Shown: positions 54,157 through 62,978 of the stretch, piece after piece | How the letters are laid out: every line of letters starts with the position of its first letter | How positions within the stretch are numbered: the first letter of the stretch is position 1 | Assembly (NCBI RefSeq): GCF_012272835.1 | Contig: NZ_JAAWWK010000002.1 | Coordinates: 587,451 to 651,450, forward strand | Reading direction: 5' to 3' | Origin: Spongiibacter thalassae | Lineage (GTDB): Bacteria > Pseudomonadota > Gammaproteobacteria > Pseudomonadales > Spongiibacteraceae | DNA: 64,000 bases | The notes under the pieces: model-generated | Seen by the model: only the letters and a program-made list of their open reading frames with translations | Databases searched by the model: none | Told to the model about the DNA's origin: nothing | Made by a program: the position numbers and the translations under genes

Positions 54157-55545
54157 ATGCAGCAAGGTCAAGGTAGACAATCCCTGAGATATTTTTTTAG
54201 CGGCACACGAGCGATGTGTGTCGCGCTGGTGTTTCTACTGGCCCAGCCGAGCCTGGCATTGTTGCCGGGGGTGCTGGGGGGTGGCGAGAAAATGCCGAGT
54301 CTTGCGCCAATGCTCAAGACGGTAAACCCCGCAGTAGTCAATATCTCGACCTTCACCACCCAGCGCGTGCAACAGAACCCACTGTTGAACGACCCCTTCT
54401 TTCGCCATTTTTTCAATGTGCCTCAGCAGCAAATGCAGCCCAGGCAGCGGCGTACCCAGAGCGCGGGCTCTGGTGTCATAATTGATGCCAAAAATGGCAC
54501 GGTGCTGACCAATCATCACGTGGTGGCCGGTGCCGACGAGATTATGGTAGCCATGGAGGACGGGCGCAGCTTCAAGGCGACATTATTAGGGGCCGACCCC
54601 GATGTTGATATCGCCGTACTTAAAATTGAGGCGAAAAATCTGGTTGATGTTCGTCTGGCGAACTCCGATCAGCTGGAGGTCGGTGACTTCGTTCTTGCTA
54701 TCGGCAACCCCTTTGGTTTGGGTCAGACGGTCACCACCGGTATTGTCAGTGCGCTGGGACGAACCGGTCTCGGCATCGAGGGCTATGAAAACTTTATTCA
54801 GACCGACGCCTCTATCAACCCGGGTAATTCCGGCGGGGCATTGGTCAACCTGCGTGGAGAGTTAGTCGGCATCAATACGGCTATTCTTGCGCCGTCCGGT
54901 GGCAATGTGGGCATTGGTTTTGCCATACCCACCAATATGGCGATGGCCAGTGTTGAGCAGATTCTTGAGCACGGTGAAGTCAGTCGCGGCCAGCTTGGCG
55001 TGATTATCCAGGATTTAACCCCTGAGCTGGCGGAGGCGTTTTCGATTTCAGAGCGCACCCGTGGGGCGGTGGTGGCCGAGGTGCAGCCCGGCTCTGCGGC
55101 GGAGAAGGCTGGTCTCAAGGCGGGAGACGTGGTGATCGAGGCGGCGGGCAAGGCCGTTATCAGTTCAGCTCAGCTGCGTACGGCAATTGGTCTGCGTCGG
55201 GCCGGTGACAAGGTGACGTTGAAGGTGCTGCGCGATGGCAAAACCCTGTCGTTGAAGGCCGTGCTGGGCGAGGTCGAAACCTCGGTGTCAGCGGATGCCG
55301 GTATTCACCCATTGCTCGAGGGTGTGGCACTGTCGGACGACGAGGGCGGCGTGAAAGTGACCCAGGTCAAAGCCGATGCGCCGGCGGCGGACAAATTGCG
55401 GGCGGGTGATCTGATTGTGTCGGTCAACCAGCGTCGAGTGCAAAATGTTGCCGAGTTCAGAAAATATGCATCCCAGAGTGAAAATGGCATGCTGCTGCGG
55501 GTGATCCGCGGGCGTTATGCTACCTGGGTTGTGCTGAAGGGCTAG
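54157..55545 (+). CDS. degQ: Do-family periplasmic serine protease (DegQ/MucD-like)
   Basis: 462 residues. A signal peptide precedes the trypsin-like domain, whose triad residues are visible: His in NHHVVAGADE, Asp in DPDVDIAVLK and Ser in INPGNSGGAL. Two PDZ domains follow (~275-365 and ~370-460). It degrades and chaperones misfolded envelope proteins. An acidic linker rather than a Q-linker separates the parts. It is probably under envelope-stress control, but no sigma-E promoter could be assigned. The start ATG has AGGAG 11 bases upstream. Confidence 0.92.
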   Translation: MQQGQGRQSLRYFFSGTRAMCVALVFLLAQPSLALLPGVLGGGEKMPSLAPMLKTVNPAVVNISTFTTQRVQQNPLLNDPFFRHFFNVPQQQMQPRQRRTQSAGSGVIIDAKNGTVLTNHHVVAGADEIMVAMEDGRSFKATLLGADPDVDIAVLKIEAKNLVDVRLANSDQLEVGDFVLAIGNPFGLGQTVTTGIVSALGRTGLGIEGYENFIQTDASINPGNSGGALVNLRGELVGINTAILAPSGGNVGIGFAIPTNMAMASVEQILEHGEVSRGQLGVIIQDLTPELAEAFSISERTRGAVVAEVQPGSAAEKAGLKAGDVVIEAAGKAVISSAQLRTAIGLRRAGDKVTLKVLRDGKTLSLKAVLGEVETSVSADAGIHPLLEGVALSDDEGGVKVTQVKADAPAADKLRAGDLIVSVNQRRVQNVAEFRKYASQSENGMLLRVIRGRYATWVVLKG

Positions 55546-55616
55546 TCGCTGCGCTTGCTACGCGGCCGGGAATGTCGCGGGTATTTGGCCTGCGAACAGG
55601 GCAGGAGGTTCTCGTT

Positions 55617-56228
55617 ATGAACAAATTTCGTTCATTGGTGTTCGGGGTGTTGGTCGCAGTATTGCTGTTTGGCTGTGCAGATCTGCCCGTCAACACTGAC
55701 TATGCGGTGGACTACAATTTCAGCCAGATAAACAGTTATGGCTGGCTGCCGGGGCCGGAAGCGAAAGGGGGGAGTGCCACCGACCTGCACAATACCGAGT
55801 TGATGCATGTGCGCTATATGGCGGCGATTAACCAGCAGTTGGGGTTAAAGGGCCTGCAGTTGCGCAATGCGACCGACAAACCCGATGTGCTGGTGGTCTA
55901 TCATTTGGGCAGCAAGGATAAAACCGTCGTCGATAGTTTCGGTTCCTGGTATTCCCATTTTGGCTATTATCCGTGTTATCACTGCGACCATCGCCCCGGC
56001 TTCGGCCATATGCACTTCCACGAGAGCGATCTGTGGGTGCGCGAGTTCACCGAGGACAGTGTCGTCATCGACATTATTGAGGCCGAGTCGCGCAAAATGC
56101 TCTGGCGGGGCAGTGTTCAACGAATTCAGCCGGTGCTGCAGACCCCCGAAGAACGCAATGCCTATGTCAGCGAAACTGTGGCGGCAATTCTGGCCGCCTT
56201 TCCGCCGGGGAGTCGGCAAGGGGAGTAG
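55617..56228 (+). CDS. DUF4136 domain lipoprotein
   Basis: 203 residues. Signal peptide with lipobox LFGC (residue ~19), followed by a DUF4136 pattern: 'DYAVDYNFSQINSYGWLPG' at the N-terminus and 'VIDIIEAESRKMLWRGSVQR' near the C-terminus. A His/Tyr/Cys-rich insertion (YYPCYHCDHRPGFGHMHFHES) at ~118-140 could bind metal. The frame opens at 55572, but ATG 55617 has GGAGG 7 bases upstream. Function unknown. Confidence 0.82.
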   Translation: MNKFRSLVFGVLVAVLLFGCADLPVNTDYAVDYNFSQINSYGWLPGPEAKGGSATDLHNTELMHVRYMAAINQQLGLKGLQLRNATDKPDVLVVYHLGSKDKTVVDSFGSWYSHFGYYPCYHCDHRPGFGHMHFHESDLWVREFTEDSVVIDIIEAESRKMLWRGSVQRIQPVLQTPEERNAYVSETVAAILAAFPPGSRQGE

Positions 56229-56316
56229 AAATTTAGCGTGCTTGTCCCTTGCATGTGGCAGGTCTTTCCACGACAATAGCGCCCCTCGATGAGACGTCGT
56301 TTTGTCGGTCTGCTAT

Positions 56317-56430
56317 GGTGGTCCTTCCGGTCCCCTCGCAACGATAGATAGCAAACCCCGCCAGGCCCGGAAGGGAGCAACGGTAGTTATCAACTCGTGT
56401 GCCGGGGTGTGGCTGGTTGGACTGCCACCC
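56317..56430 (+). ncRNA. ffs: 4.5S RNA (bacterial SRP RNA)
   Basis: About 114 bases. The conserved domain IV is exact in pattern: CCAGGCCCGGAAGGGAGCAACGG with GGAA tetraloop and asymmetric loop. The 3' side carries GTGTGCCGGGGTG, and the outer stem pairs GGTGGTCC with GGACTGCCACC. It lies upstream of dnaX as in Pseudomonas. With Ffh it targets inner-membrane proteins. Ends are estimated from the outer stem. Confidence 0.92.
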
Positions 56431-56535
56431 AAATCCCTATCTCTGTGATTCCCCGGCTATTTTTGCCCGTTGCACCATGTTTATGTCGCTGCGGCGCTAG
56501 TGTATCCTTGCAGCTTGAATTCAAGAGATGTTTCG

Positions 56536-58686
56536 ATGAGCTATCAGGTTCTGGCGCGCAAGTGGCGGCCCAAGAGTTTTCGCGATATGGCTGGGCAAAG
56601 CCATGTGCTGAAAGCCCTTATTAATGCCCTCGATCACGACCGTTTGCATCACGCTTATCTGTTTACTGGCACCCGGGGTGTCGGTAAAACAACCATTGCC
56701 CGAATCCTGGTGCGCTGCCTGAACTGTGAACATGGGGTCAGCTCAGAGCCCTGTGGTCAGTGTTCCTCCTGTGTGGCAATCAATGAGGGGCGCTTTGTTG
56801 ACCTTATTGAAGTCGATGCGGCCTCCCGAACCAAGGTTGAGGACACCCGCGAGCTGCTGGACAACGTGCAGTACAGCCCGACTCAGGGGCGTTACAAGGT
56901 TTACCTGATAGACGAAGTCCACATGTTGAGTACCAGCAGTTTCAATGCCCTGCTGAAGACTCTGGAAGAGCCGCCACCCCACGTCAAGTTTCTGCTGGCC
57001 ACCACCGACCCGCAGAAGATTCCTGCCACCATCCTCTCCCGTTGTTTGCAGTTCAGTTTGAAAAATCTGAGCCCCGAGCGGGTGGTGGACTACCTGAAAG
57101 TCATTCTCGACAAGGAAATGGTGAGCTACGAGGAGCCGGCGCTGTGGCTACTCGGTCGCGCGGCAGATGGCAGTATGCGCGATGCCCTCAGCCTGACCGA
57201 CCAGGCGATCGCCTTTGGTTCGGGCAAGCTCGGTGAGCACGATGTTCGGCAGATGCTGGGCACCATTGACCACGGCGCGGTATATCGTATTGTCGAGGCA
57301 CTGATAGCCGCCGATGCCCCGGGCTTACTCAATGTGGTTGCCGAACTGGCTGAGCTGGGAGCCGATTTTGCCGGCGTCGCGAGTGAGCTGCTGGTGGTGT
57401 TGCACCGTCTGGCGATTGCCCAGACCCTGCCTGATGGCCTGGACAACAGTCTCGGCGACCGTCAGCGGCTACTTGAGCTGGCCGGGCAATTGTCTGCCGA
57501 AGAGGTGCAGTTCTATTACCAAATGACTTTGGTAGGACGGCGTGACCTGGGCTTGGCGCCGGACCTGCGCAGCGGCCTGGAAATGCTGCTGCTGAGATTG
57601 CTCGCTTTTAAACCCGAGGGAGTGGTGGCGCCGCCGGTTGTTGCCCTTCCCGGTGGTAGTCAGGCGGCGGGGGCTGCCCCTTCGGCAAAAAAGTCGCCGA
57701 CTAGTGTCGCAGCTGCGGTCGATGCACCGGGCCCGTTGACAGGCGCTGGTCAAGAACCGGCGCCACCCTCGAAGCCAGAGCCGATAGCCCCTGCGGCTAT
57801 TCAGGAGCCCTCAGCGGAGGCTATTCAAGAGCCCTCGGCGACAGCTGCTCAGCAGGAACCTGCAGCAGTGGCGGCGCACGCGAGCCCCCCGTCGCCATCG
57901 GCAAGCGATGTGCCGGCGGCAACCGGGCAACACACTGGCAGCGCCAAGGCGGATACTACAGCACCTTCTGTGCCGATGGCCGCTGTACAAGCCACGCCGC
58001 AGGAAAGCCCAGCGGCGGTGCCGCAATCAACTTCCCCGGCCGATGACCTCGACACGGATACCGATGATCACGGCGACGACTTGAGTGAGTACGAGCAGTA
58101 TATGCAAAGCGCGGACGCCGCCTTTGCCGAGAAAATGCCGACCCTGGGGGAGCCGGATGAGCCTGCTGCGGTTGCCACAGAGAGGCTTGCCTCCGAGCAT
58201 GCGACGGCTGCAACCACGCCAGATGGAGCCGCTGAACCCGCCGAGGCGATACCGTTGCCGCGCGAAAGCGGCGCAAAACTGGCCTTTGATGCCCTGACGG
58301 TCGATACCTGGCGCGAGCAGTTTGCCAATTTTGAATTGCCGGGAATGCTGGGCAGTATCGCCTCCCATTGCCAGATCGCTGGCGGGGACGGAGAGCGTTT
58401 GGAGTTCCAAATAGCCCAGGACAACGCCACTCTGCTGAATGATCGACATGTAGAGCGCCTGGCGGAGCATTTGAGCGATTACTTCGAGCGCAAACTCAAA
58501 GTCACCATTACCATTGCTGACGTCGCTGAGGAAACCCCGGCGGAATACCGTGAGCGGCAATTGCAGCTCAGGTTGGCGGAGGCGCGGGCGGCTATTGAAT
58601 TAGACCCTGTTGTACAGCAGATTATTAATGATTTTGGCGCGGAAATTGAGCCTGAGTCGCTGCGCCTGACCTCGACGAGGATATGA
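56536..58686 (+). CDS. dnaX: DNA polymerase III subunit tau (and gamma by frameshift)
   Basis: 716 residues. The clamp loader ATPase has Walker [10 protein letters not shown], a four-Cys zinc module (C..C..C..C around [19 protein letters not shown]), DEVHMLS and the sensor region; domains I-III end near residue 370. A ~200-residue Ala/Pro/Glu-rich linker and a C-terminal tau-specific part follow. At codons 385-386 lies the slippery heptamer A AAA AAG. Slippage to -1 gives Val-Ala-Asp-stop, predicting a ~389-residue gamma protein ending right after domain III. The earlier in-frame ATG at 56470 is within upstream sequence. It is the first of a coupled block with ybaB, recR and rnd. Confidence 0.95.
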   Translation: MSYQVLARKWRPKSFRDMAGQSHVLKALINALDHDRLHHAYLFTGTRGVGKTTIARILVRCLNCEHGVSSEPCGQCSSCVAINEGRFVDLIEVDAASRTKVEDTRELLDNVQYSPTQGRYKVYLIDEVHMLSTSSFNALLKTLEEPPPHVKFLLATTDPQKIPATILSRCLQFSLKNLSPERVVDYLKVILDKEMVSYEEPALWLLGRAADGSMRDALSLTDQAIAFGSGKLGEHDVRQMLGTIDHGAVYRIVEALIAADAPGLLNVVAELAELGADFAGVASELLVVLHRLAIAQTLPDGLDNSLGDRQRLLELAGQLSAEEVQFYYQMTLVGRRDLGLAPDLRSGLEMLLLRLLAFKPEGVVAPPVVALPGGSQAAGAAPSAKKSPTSVAAAVDAPGPLTGAGQEPAPPSKPEPIAPAAIQEPSAEAIQEPSATAAQQEPAAVAAHASPPSPSASDVPAATGQHTGSAKADTTAPSVPMAAVQATPQESPAAVPQSTSPADDLDTDTDDHGDDLSEYEQYMQSADAAFAEKMPTLGEPDEPAAVATERLASEHATAATTPDGAAEPAEAIPLPRESGAKLAFDALTVDTWREQFANFELPGMLGSIASHCQIAGGDGERLEFQIAQDNATLLNDRHVERLAEHLSDYFERKLKVTITIADVAEETPAEYRERQLQLRLAEARAAIELDPVVQQIINDFGAEIEPESLRLTSTRI
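57687..57704 (+). other. Programmed -1 ribosomal frameshift site in dnaX
   Basis: The slippery heptamer A AAA AAG is at 57687-57693, in phase for -1 slippage (0 frame GCA AAA AAG). In the -1 frame GTC GCC GAC TAG follows, with the stop at 57702-57704. The site has the same core and phase as E. coli dnaX, and its location right after domain III fits. A G-rich stretch (57669-57673) ~13 bases upstream might act as Shine-Dalgarno-like stimulator; downstream pairing is weak. Confidence 0.8.
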
Positions 58687-59012
58687 AAATGAAAGCAGAT
58701 CTAAACGATTTAATGAAAAAAGCCGGCGAAATGCAGGAAAAAATGCAAAAAGCCCAGGAAGAACAGGCCAAAAAAGAGGTCACCGGCGAAGCGGGTGCGG
58801 GCATGGTGAAAGTGACCATGAACGGCCGTCACGATGTTCGTCGAGTACAGATTGACGACAGCCTGATGTCGGAAGACAAAGAGATGCTGGAAGACTTGTT
58901 GGCCGCTGCAGTCAATGATGCGGTGCGCAAGGTTGAGGCCAATAACCAGGGCCAGATGGGCGATATTCTTGCCGGCATGGGTATGCCCGGCGGCTTCAAG
59001 ATGCCGTTCTGA
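58683..59012 (+). CDS. ybaB: YbaB/EbfC nucleoid-associated protein
   Basis: 109 residues. The family pattern is clear: an N-terminal Lys/Glu/Gln coiled helix ([34 protein letters not shown]), then [28 protein letters not shown] and a FKMPF end. It binds DNA and compacts it locally. ATGA overlap with the dnaX stop; a second ATG at 58689 is an alternative start. It is translationally coupled to recR through TGATG. Confidence 0.95.
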   Translation: MKMKADLNDLMKKAGEMQEKMQKAQEEQAKKEVTGEAGAGMVKVTMNGRHDVRRVQIDDSLMSEDKEMLEDLLAAAVNDAVRKVEANNQGQMGDILAGMGMPGGFKMPF

Positions 59013-59614
59013 TGGCGAATTTCAGCCCGCTGATCGACGAATTGATCGAGGCGCTTCGCTGTTTGCCGGGGGTCGGGCCGAAATCCGCCCAGCGGATGAG
59101 TTTTCAGTTGCTGGAGCGCAATCGCGGCGGCGCCGAGCGCTTGGCCAATGCCCTGCAGCGGGCGGTGGACCAGGTGGGACATTGCCGCAGCTGCCGCACC
59201 TTGACCGAGCATGAAGAGTGCCGAATTTGCAGTGACAGCCGCCGGGACAGCTCGACGATCTGCGTAGTTGAATCGCCGGCGGATGTGTTGGCCTTTGAGC
59301 AAGGGGGCGACTATCGCGGCTTGTATTTTGTGTTGATGGGGCATCTCTCGCCGATCGACGGCATCGGCCCTGAAGAGCTGGGGGTTGACCGCCTGCTGGA
59401 AAGGGTGAAAACACTCTCGGTCCAGGAACTGATTCTGGCGACGAACCCTACCGTTGAAGGTGAAGCGACGGCATTTTATCTGGCCGAGGAAATGCGCCGT
59501 TTGGGCGTGTCTGTCAGCCGCATCGCCCACGGTGTACCGCTGGGCGGTGAGTTGGAGTACGTCGACAGTGGAACCTTGGCTCACGCATTGAAGGGGCGCC
59601 AGCGCTTTGAGTGA
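59012..59614 (+). CDS. recR: Recombination protein RecR
   Basis: 200 residues. Helix-hairpin-helix start ([15 protein letters not shown]), a four-Cys zinc finger ([16 protein letters not shown]), the Toprim domain ([26 protein letters not shown]) and the C-terminal [17 protein letters not shown]. It acts with RecO in RecA loading on gaps. Start overlaps the ybaB stop. Confidence 0.96.
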   Translation: MANFSPLIDELIEALRCLPGVGPKSAQRMSFQLLERNRGGAERLANALQRAVDQVGHCRSCRTLTEHEECRICSDSRRDSSTICVVESPADVLAFEQGGDYRGLYFVLMGHLSPIDGIGPEELGVDRLLERVKTLSVQELILATNPTVEGEATAFYLAEEMRRLGVSVSRIAHGVPLGGELEYVDSGTLAHALKGRQRFE

Positions 59615-60713
59615 TATGTACGAGTATATCGACACCCAGAGCGGGCTGGATCAGGCCTGTGCAGTATGGGCGAGCGCAGAGTTTCTGGCGCTGGATACCG
59701 AGTTTATTCGCCGTGATACGTTTTTCCCGATAGCGGGCCTGGTACAGGTCGGCGCGCTGGGAAAATTGTATCTGGTAGACCCCCTCGCTATCACCGACTG
59801 GGGACGCTTTGCCCAGCTGCTGGAGAACCCGGAGCTGGTCAAGGTATTACACTCCTGTAGCGAAGACCTCGAGGTGTTCGACCGGCTTTGCGGCGCGGTG
59901 CCCAGCCCCTTGCTGGACACCCAGATTGGCGCGGCGATGGCGGGCTGGGGCGATGGCCTCAGCTACCAGAAACTGGTGCTACACAGCCTGGATATCCATG
60001 TCGAGAAGGGGGAAACCCGCTCGGATTGGCTGCAGCGTCCGCTCACTGACAGCCAATGCCACTACGCTGCGCTGGACGTTGAATATTTGCAGCAAATTTA
60101 CCCCCGGCTTCGCGCGCAGCTTATACAGCAAGGGCGCTTGCACTGGTGGGAAGAAGACTGCGCCGGACTGATTCGGCAAGCCAAAAGCCCTGCGCCCTGG
60201 TCGGAGTACTACCGGCGCAACAAATCGCTGTGGAAACTTGACGGACGCCAGCGCCGTGCCCTGCAGCTCGTCTGCGAGTGGCGTGAGGGTGAGGCACGCG
60301 CTCGGGATATTCCCCGTGGCCGGGTGATAAAGGATCCCGCGTGCTTTGAGCTGGCGCGGCGGCTGCCGACCTCTTCGGGGCAGATGGCGGCGATCAAGGA
60401 TATTCCGCCGTCGGCCATAAGGCGCTATGGTGACCACCTGCTGGCCCTGATTGAACAAGCCGTAGACAGTGCGGGGGATACCTGGCCCGAGGAGGGCGAA
60501 CGCCCCCTCAGCAGTGGGCAAAATGCGTTGCTTAAACAGCTGCGGGAATATTGTGAAAAGCGGGCCGAAAGTCTGGCCATACCGGTGTCGGTACTGGCCC
60601 GCAAACGGGATTTTGAAGACCTGATACGGGGCGTAGCGCCGCAGGGGTTGTCGGGGTGGCGTGAGTCGGTGATCGCCCGGGATTTGCTGAAAGTTATTGA
60701 GGACATACGGTGA
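59607..60713 (+). CDS. rnd: Ribonuclease D
   Basis: 368 residues. DEDDy 3'-5' exonuclease: [25 protein letters not shown] and [13 protein letters not shown] hold the catalytic residues. HRDC domains follow ([32 protein letters not shown]). It trims tRNA and other small RNA 3' ends. Start may be TTG 59607 (AAGGGG 10 bases upstream, overlapping recR) or ATG 59616 just after the recR stop; the family N-terminus does not decide. Confidence 0.93.
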   Translation: MSDMYEYIDTQSGLDQACAVWASAEFLALDTEFIRRDTFFPIAGLVQVGALGKLYLVDPLAITDWGRFAQLLENPELVKVLHSCSEDLEVFDRLCGAVPSPLLDTQIGAAMAGWGDGLSYQKLVLHSLDIHVEKGETRSDWLQRPLTDSQCHYAALDVEYLQQIYPRLRAQLIQQGRLHWWEEDCAGLIRQAKSPAPWSEYYRRNKSLWKLDGRQRRALQLVCEWREGEARARDIPRGRVIKDPACFELARRLPTSSGQMAAIKDIPPSAIRRYGDHLLALIEQAVDSAGDTWPEEGERPLSSGQNALLKQLREYCEKRAESLAIPVSVLARKRDFEDLIRGVAPQGLSGWRESVIARDLLKVIEDIR

Positions 60714-60982
60714 CCAGAATTATCTGTACGGTGTATCGCAGTGCGAGTCACGAGGGCATGTACCTCTACGTCAGAAAATCCGAGGAATTGTCGCGGGTGC
60801 CAGAGGATCTGCGCAAGCGCTTTGGCAAGGCAGAGTTGGCGATGACTCTGCTGTTGGAAGAGGGTAAAAAACTTGCCCGTGCCGAGGTGCCCAAGGTGAT
60901 GGCGGCGATTGAAGAAAAGGGTTTTTACCTGCAGTTGCCGCCGCCCCGGGAGGCACCGTTGCAGCCCCGCGAAGACAGATGA
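60710..60982 (+). CDS. ycgL: YcgL domain protein
   Basis: 90 residues, GTG start in GTGA overlap with rnd stop. YcgL pattern: 'ICTVYRSASHEGMYLYVRKSEELSRVPEDLRKRFGKAELAMTLLLEEGKKLARAEVPKVMAAIEEKGFYLQLPPP'. Small cytoplasmic protein, function unknown. Pairing with ycgN and rnd is as in Pseudomonas. Confidence 0.92.
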   Translation: MTRIICTVYRSASHEGMYLYVRKSEELSRVPEDLRKRFGKAELAMTLLLEEGKKLARAEVPKVMAAIEEKGFYLQLPPPREAPLQPREDR

Positions 60983-61431
60983 TTAGCCCGCGCTACCGTC
61001 CTTTCTGGGAGGTAAAGTCCCTGGGCGAGATGAACGACGCCGAATGGGAGGCGCTCTGCGACGGCTGCGGCCGCTGCTGCCTGCACAAGCTGGAAGATGA
61101 AGACAGCGGTGAACTGTACTACACCGACATCGCCTGTCGGCAGCTGGATACCAGTGCCTGCCAATGCAAGGATTACCGTCATCGGCTAAGTCGAGTGCCG
61201 GATTGCCTCGATATTCGCCGCGCGCCGGCGGAAGTGTTCTCATGGTTGCCGCGCAGTTGCGCTTATCGCCAACTGCATGAGGGGCGGCCGCTGGAACCCT
61301 GGCACCCGCTGGTGTCCGGTGATGGGGAAACTGTGCATCGTGCGGGGATTTCGGTGCGTGGACGCTGTGCCAATGAACTGGATGCGGCGGAAACTGATTA
61401 TCAGGAACGGATAATCCATTGGATAGAATAG
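60979..61431 (+). CDS. ycgN: YcgN family (UPF0260) cysteine cluster protein
   Basis: 150 residues with the family Cys pattern: CDGCGRCCLHKLED, then CRQLDTSACQCKDY and SRVPDCLDI. The conserved 'PF W' start (YRPFWEVKSLGEMNDAEWEALC) is present. It is likely a metal-binding protein; Cys spacing resembles the Fe-S/zinc cluster family CxxxCxxCC. ATGA overlap with ycgL. Confidence 0.92.
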   Translation: MISPRYRPFWEVKSLGEMNDAEWEALCDGCGRCCLHKLEDEDSGELYYTDIACRQLDTSACQCKDYRHRLSRVPDCLDIRRAPAEVFSWLPRSCAYRQLHEGRPLEPWHPLVSGDGETVHRAGISVRGRCANELDAAETDYQERIIHWIE

Positions 61432-61439
61432 GGTGTTGA

Positions 61440-61916
61440 ATGATTGATTCTGGCGACTACATGCTGGCGTGGCAGGTTTATATGGGCTGCGGTGTTGCCG
61501 CAACGCTGTTTTGGGGGCTATTGCTGCGGGTTTACCGCTTCGGTGCCTTCCGTTTCTGGCTGTTTCTGTCAGTCGCCTGCCTGGTGTTGACTCCCTGGCA
61601 CCATCCCGATGTGCAGGGCATTTGGGTGCCCGCGCTGCTTGGCGCGTTATTAACCATTATGACCGACGGTGTGGAGTCGGCGCTGCCGGCGCTTATCATC
61701 ATTGGCGGCGGTCAACTGGCGGCATTGGCGATAGCCATCGCGGCGGCGATAATGGTGCCTTCGGCGGCGAAGGCTTCGGGGCAGGGCAGTGATGAGGGTT
61801 CGACGCCGTCACCTGAGGCGAAGTCCTCAGCTTCGGTCAACGCCTCGACCAAGGCGAAGAAGGCGCCAGCCAAGACCGAATCCCGTATCGAGCCGAAATT
61901 TACTCCTCCTGCCTAA
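61440..61916 (+). CDS. Small inner-membrane protein of unknown function
   Basis: 158 residues. Three or four hydrophobic segments (residues ~10-28, ~36-52, ~60-78, ~84-105) are followed by an Ala/Ser/Lys/Pro-rich cytoplasmic tail (~106-158). I recognise no family. It starts 9 bases after ycgN and is probably the last gene of the dnaX-ycgN block. Confidence 0.65.
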   Translation: MIDSGDYMLAWQVYMGCGVAATLFWGLLLRVYRFGAFRFWLFLSVACLVLTPWHHPDVQGIWVPALLGALLTIMTDGVESALPALIIIGGGQLAALAIAIAAAIMVPSAAKASGQGSDEGSTPSPEAKSSASVNASTKAKKAPAKTESRIEPKFTPPA

Positions 61917-62032
61917 CCGGTTGTTACCAGGGGGTCGTTAGCGTTCACCCCGCATTGGGGCCAGAAGGGAGATTTCGCTCGGGAATCGTGGCAAAATTAA
62001 AAACCAGTTCTGTTCCCGCCAGCGGTCTTGGC

Positions 62033-62038
62033 TATAAT
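62033..62038 (+). promoter_or_regulatory. Likely -10 element of the FHA gene
   Basis: TATAAT, perfect, 74 bases upstream of the probable TTG start at 62112. No clear -35 hexamer. It lies inside the longer frame that opens at 62028, an argument against that start. Confidence 0.5.
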
Positions 62039-62111
62039 CAATGAGATTGGCAGCAATCGAGCAGCCTGGACGCTGAATAGATTGGCGAAGGGGCGCATCA
62101 GGGAGACGCAG

Positions 62112-62915
62112 TTGCTCAAGTTAGTCGCGGTGGTCGGTGGAGACGAATTTTCGCTGAGCGGAACTGAGGTATCAGTGGGCCGGGAATCGGGTAATGATAT
62201 TGTTATCCACCACGATCTGCTCTCGCGCAAACATGCCAGATTCACCATTAACGGTGGCGAGTGTGTGATCGAGGACCTCGGGTCTACCAACGGCACTTAT
62301 GTCAACAACCGCCAGATTAGCCAGCCGGCTACCCTCAAAATCGGTGATGTGGTCAAATTCGGCAAGCAGGCCTTCTATCTCGCCGCCGACGACAACGAAC
62401 AGCAAACCATTCTTGCATCGCGCTTGCCCCAGCTGTCCGCCTCGGATGGCGGCTGTGTGGTGATCGATGAACACGACGACCACACTTCATTTCAGCAGTC
62501 CTACCATCTTCCCCAGGGGTGGGGAAACGATGTGCCGAGTCACGAGCGCTACTCGAAAGAGTCTGTAGACAAGTTGCTGAAAGGCATTCTTGCCTCCAAG
62601 GGGCCGATTCCTGACCTCGCCATTATTGTCTATATCACCCAGCGCAAGCCTCAACTATTCGGTGTGTCGCGGACCAAGGGCGACGGCGTTTGGCCGATTG
62701 GTCGCGAACAGGGCTGTAAAATACGGATTGATGACCCCAGCATTTCCAAACACCACGCCAATCTGACCTATAAAAATGGTATGTGGGGGCTGGAGGATGC
62801 GGGCTCGACCAATGGAATCAGAGTCAACAATGAAATTCGCAGTGGAATGGCGATAAAGGACGGCGGGTTTGCCAAGTTGGGGCGCGCTGAAATATTGTTC
62901 CGAACATTAAAATAA
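62112..62915 (+). CDS. Double FHA-domain protein
   Basis: About 267 residues, TTG start with GGGAG 7 bases upstream. Two forkhead-associated domains are visible. The first (residues ~1-95) has GRESGNDIVIHHDLLSRKHA and LGSTNGTYVNN. The second (~190-265) has GREQGCKIRIDDPSISKHHA and AGSTNGIRVNN. The linker (~105-175) is hydrophilic, with a 'LPQGWGNDVPSHERYSKESVDKLL' segment. FHA domains bind phosphothreonine, so a Ser/Thr kinase partner is likely elsewhere. The caspase-like lipoprotein gene follows after 63 bases. Confidence 0.88.
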   Translation: MLKLVAVVGGDEFSLSGTEVSVGRESGNDIVIHHDLLSRKHARFTINGGECVIEDLGSTNGTYVNNRQISQPATLKIGDVVKFGKQAFYLAADDNEQQTILASRLPQLSASDGGCVVIDEHDDHTSFQQSYHLPQGWGNDVPSHERYSKESVDKLLKGILASKGPIPDLAIIVYITQRKPQLFGVSRTKGDGVWPIGREQGCKIRIDDPSISKHHANLTYKNGMWGLEDAGSTNGIRVNNEIRSGMAIKDGGFAKLGRAEILFRTLK

Positions 62916-62978
62916 TCTATCAGGCGGTGCTTGCCAGAGGCAGGAAGCCGGGCGACGCCGTGCAGAGGAGGCATCAGC

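Noticed and set aside
62028-62111. Earlier TTG start for the FHA protein
   Set aside because: The extra 28 residues contain the TATAAT promoter element and precede the FHA domain; TTG 62112 has a good ribosome binding site.
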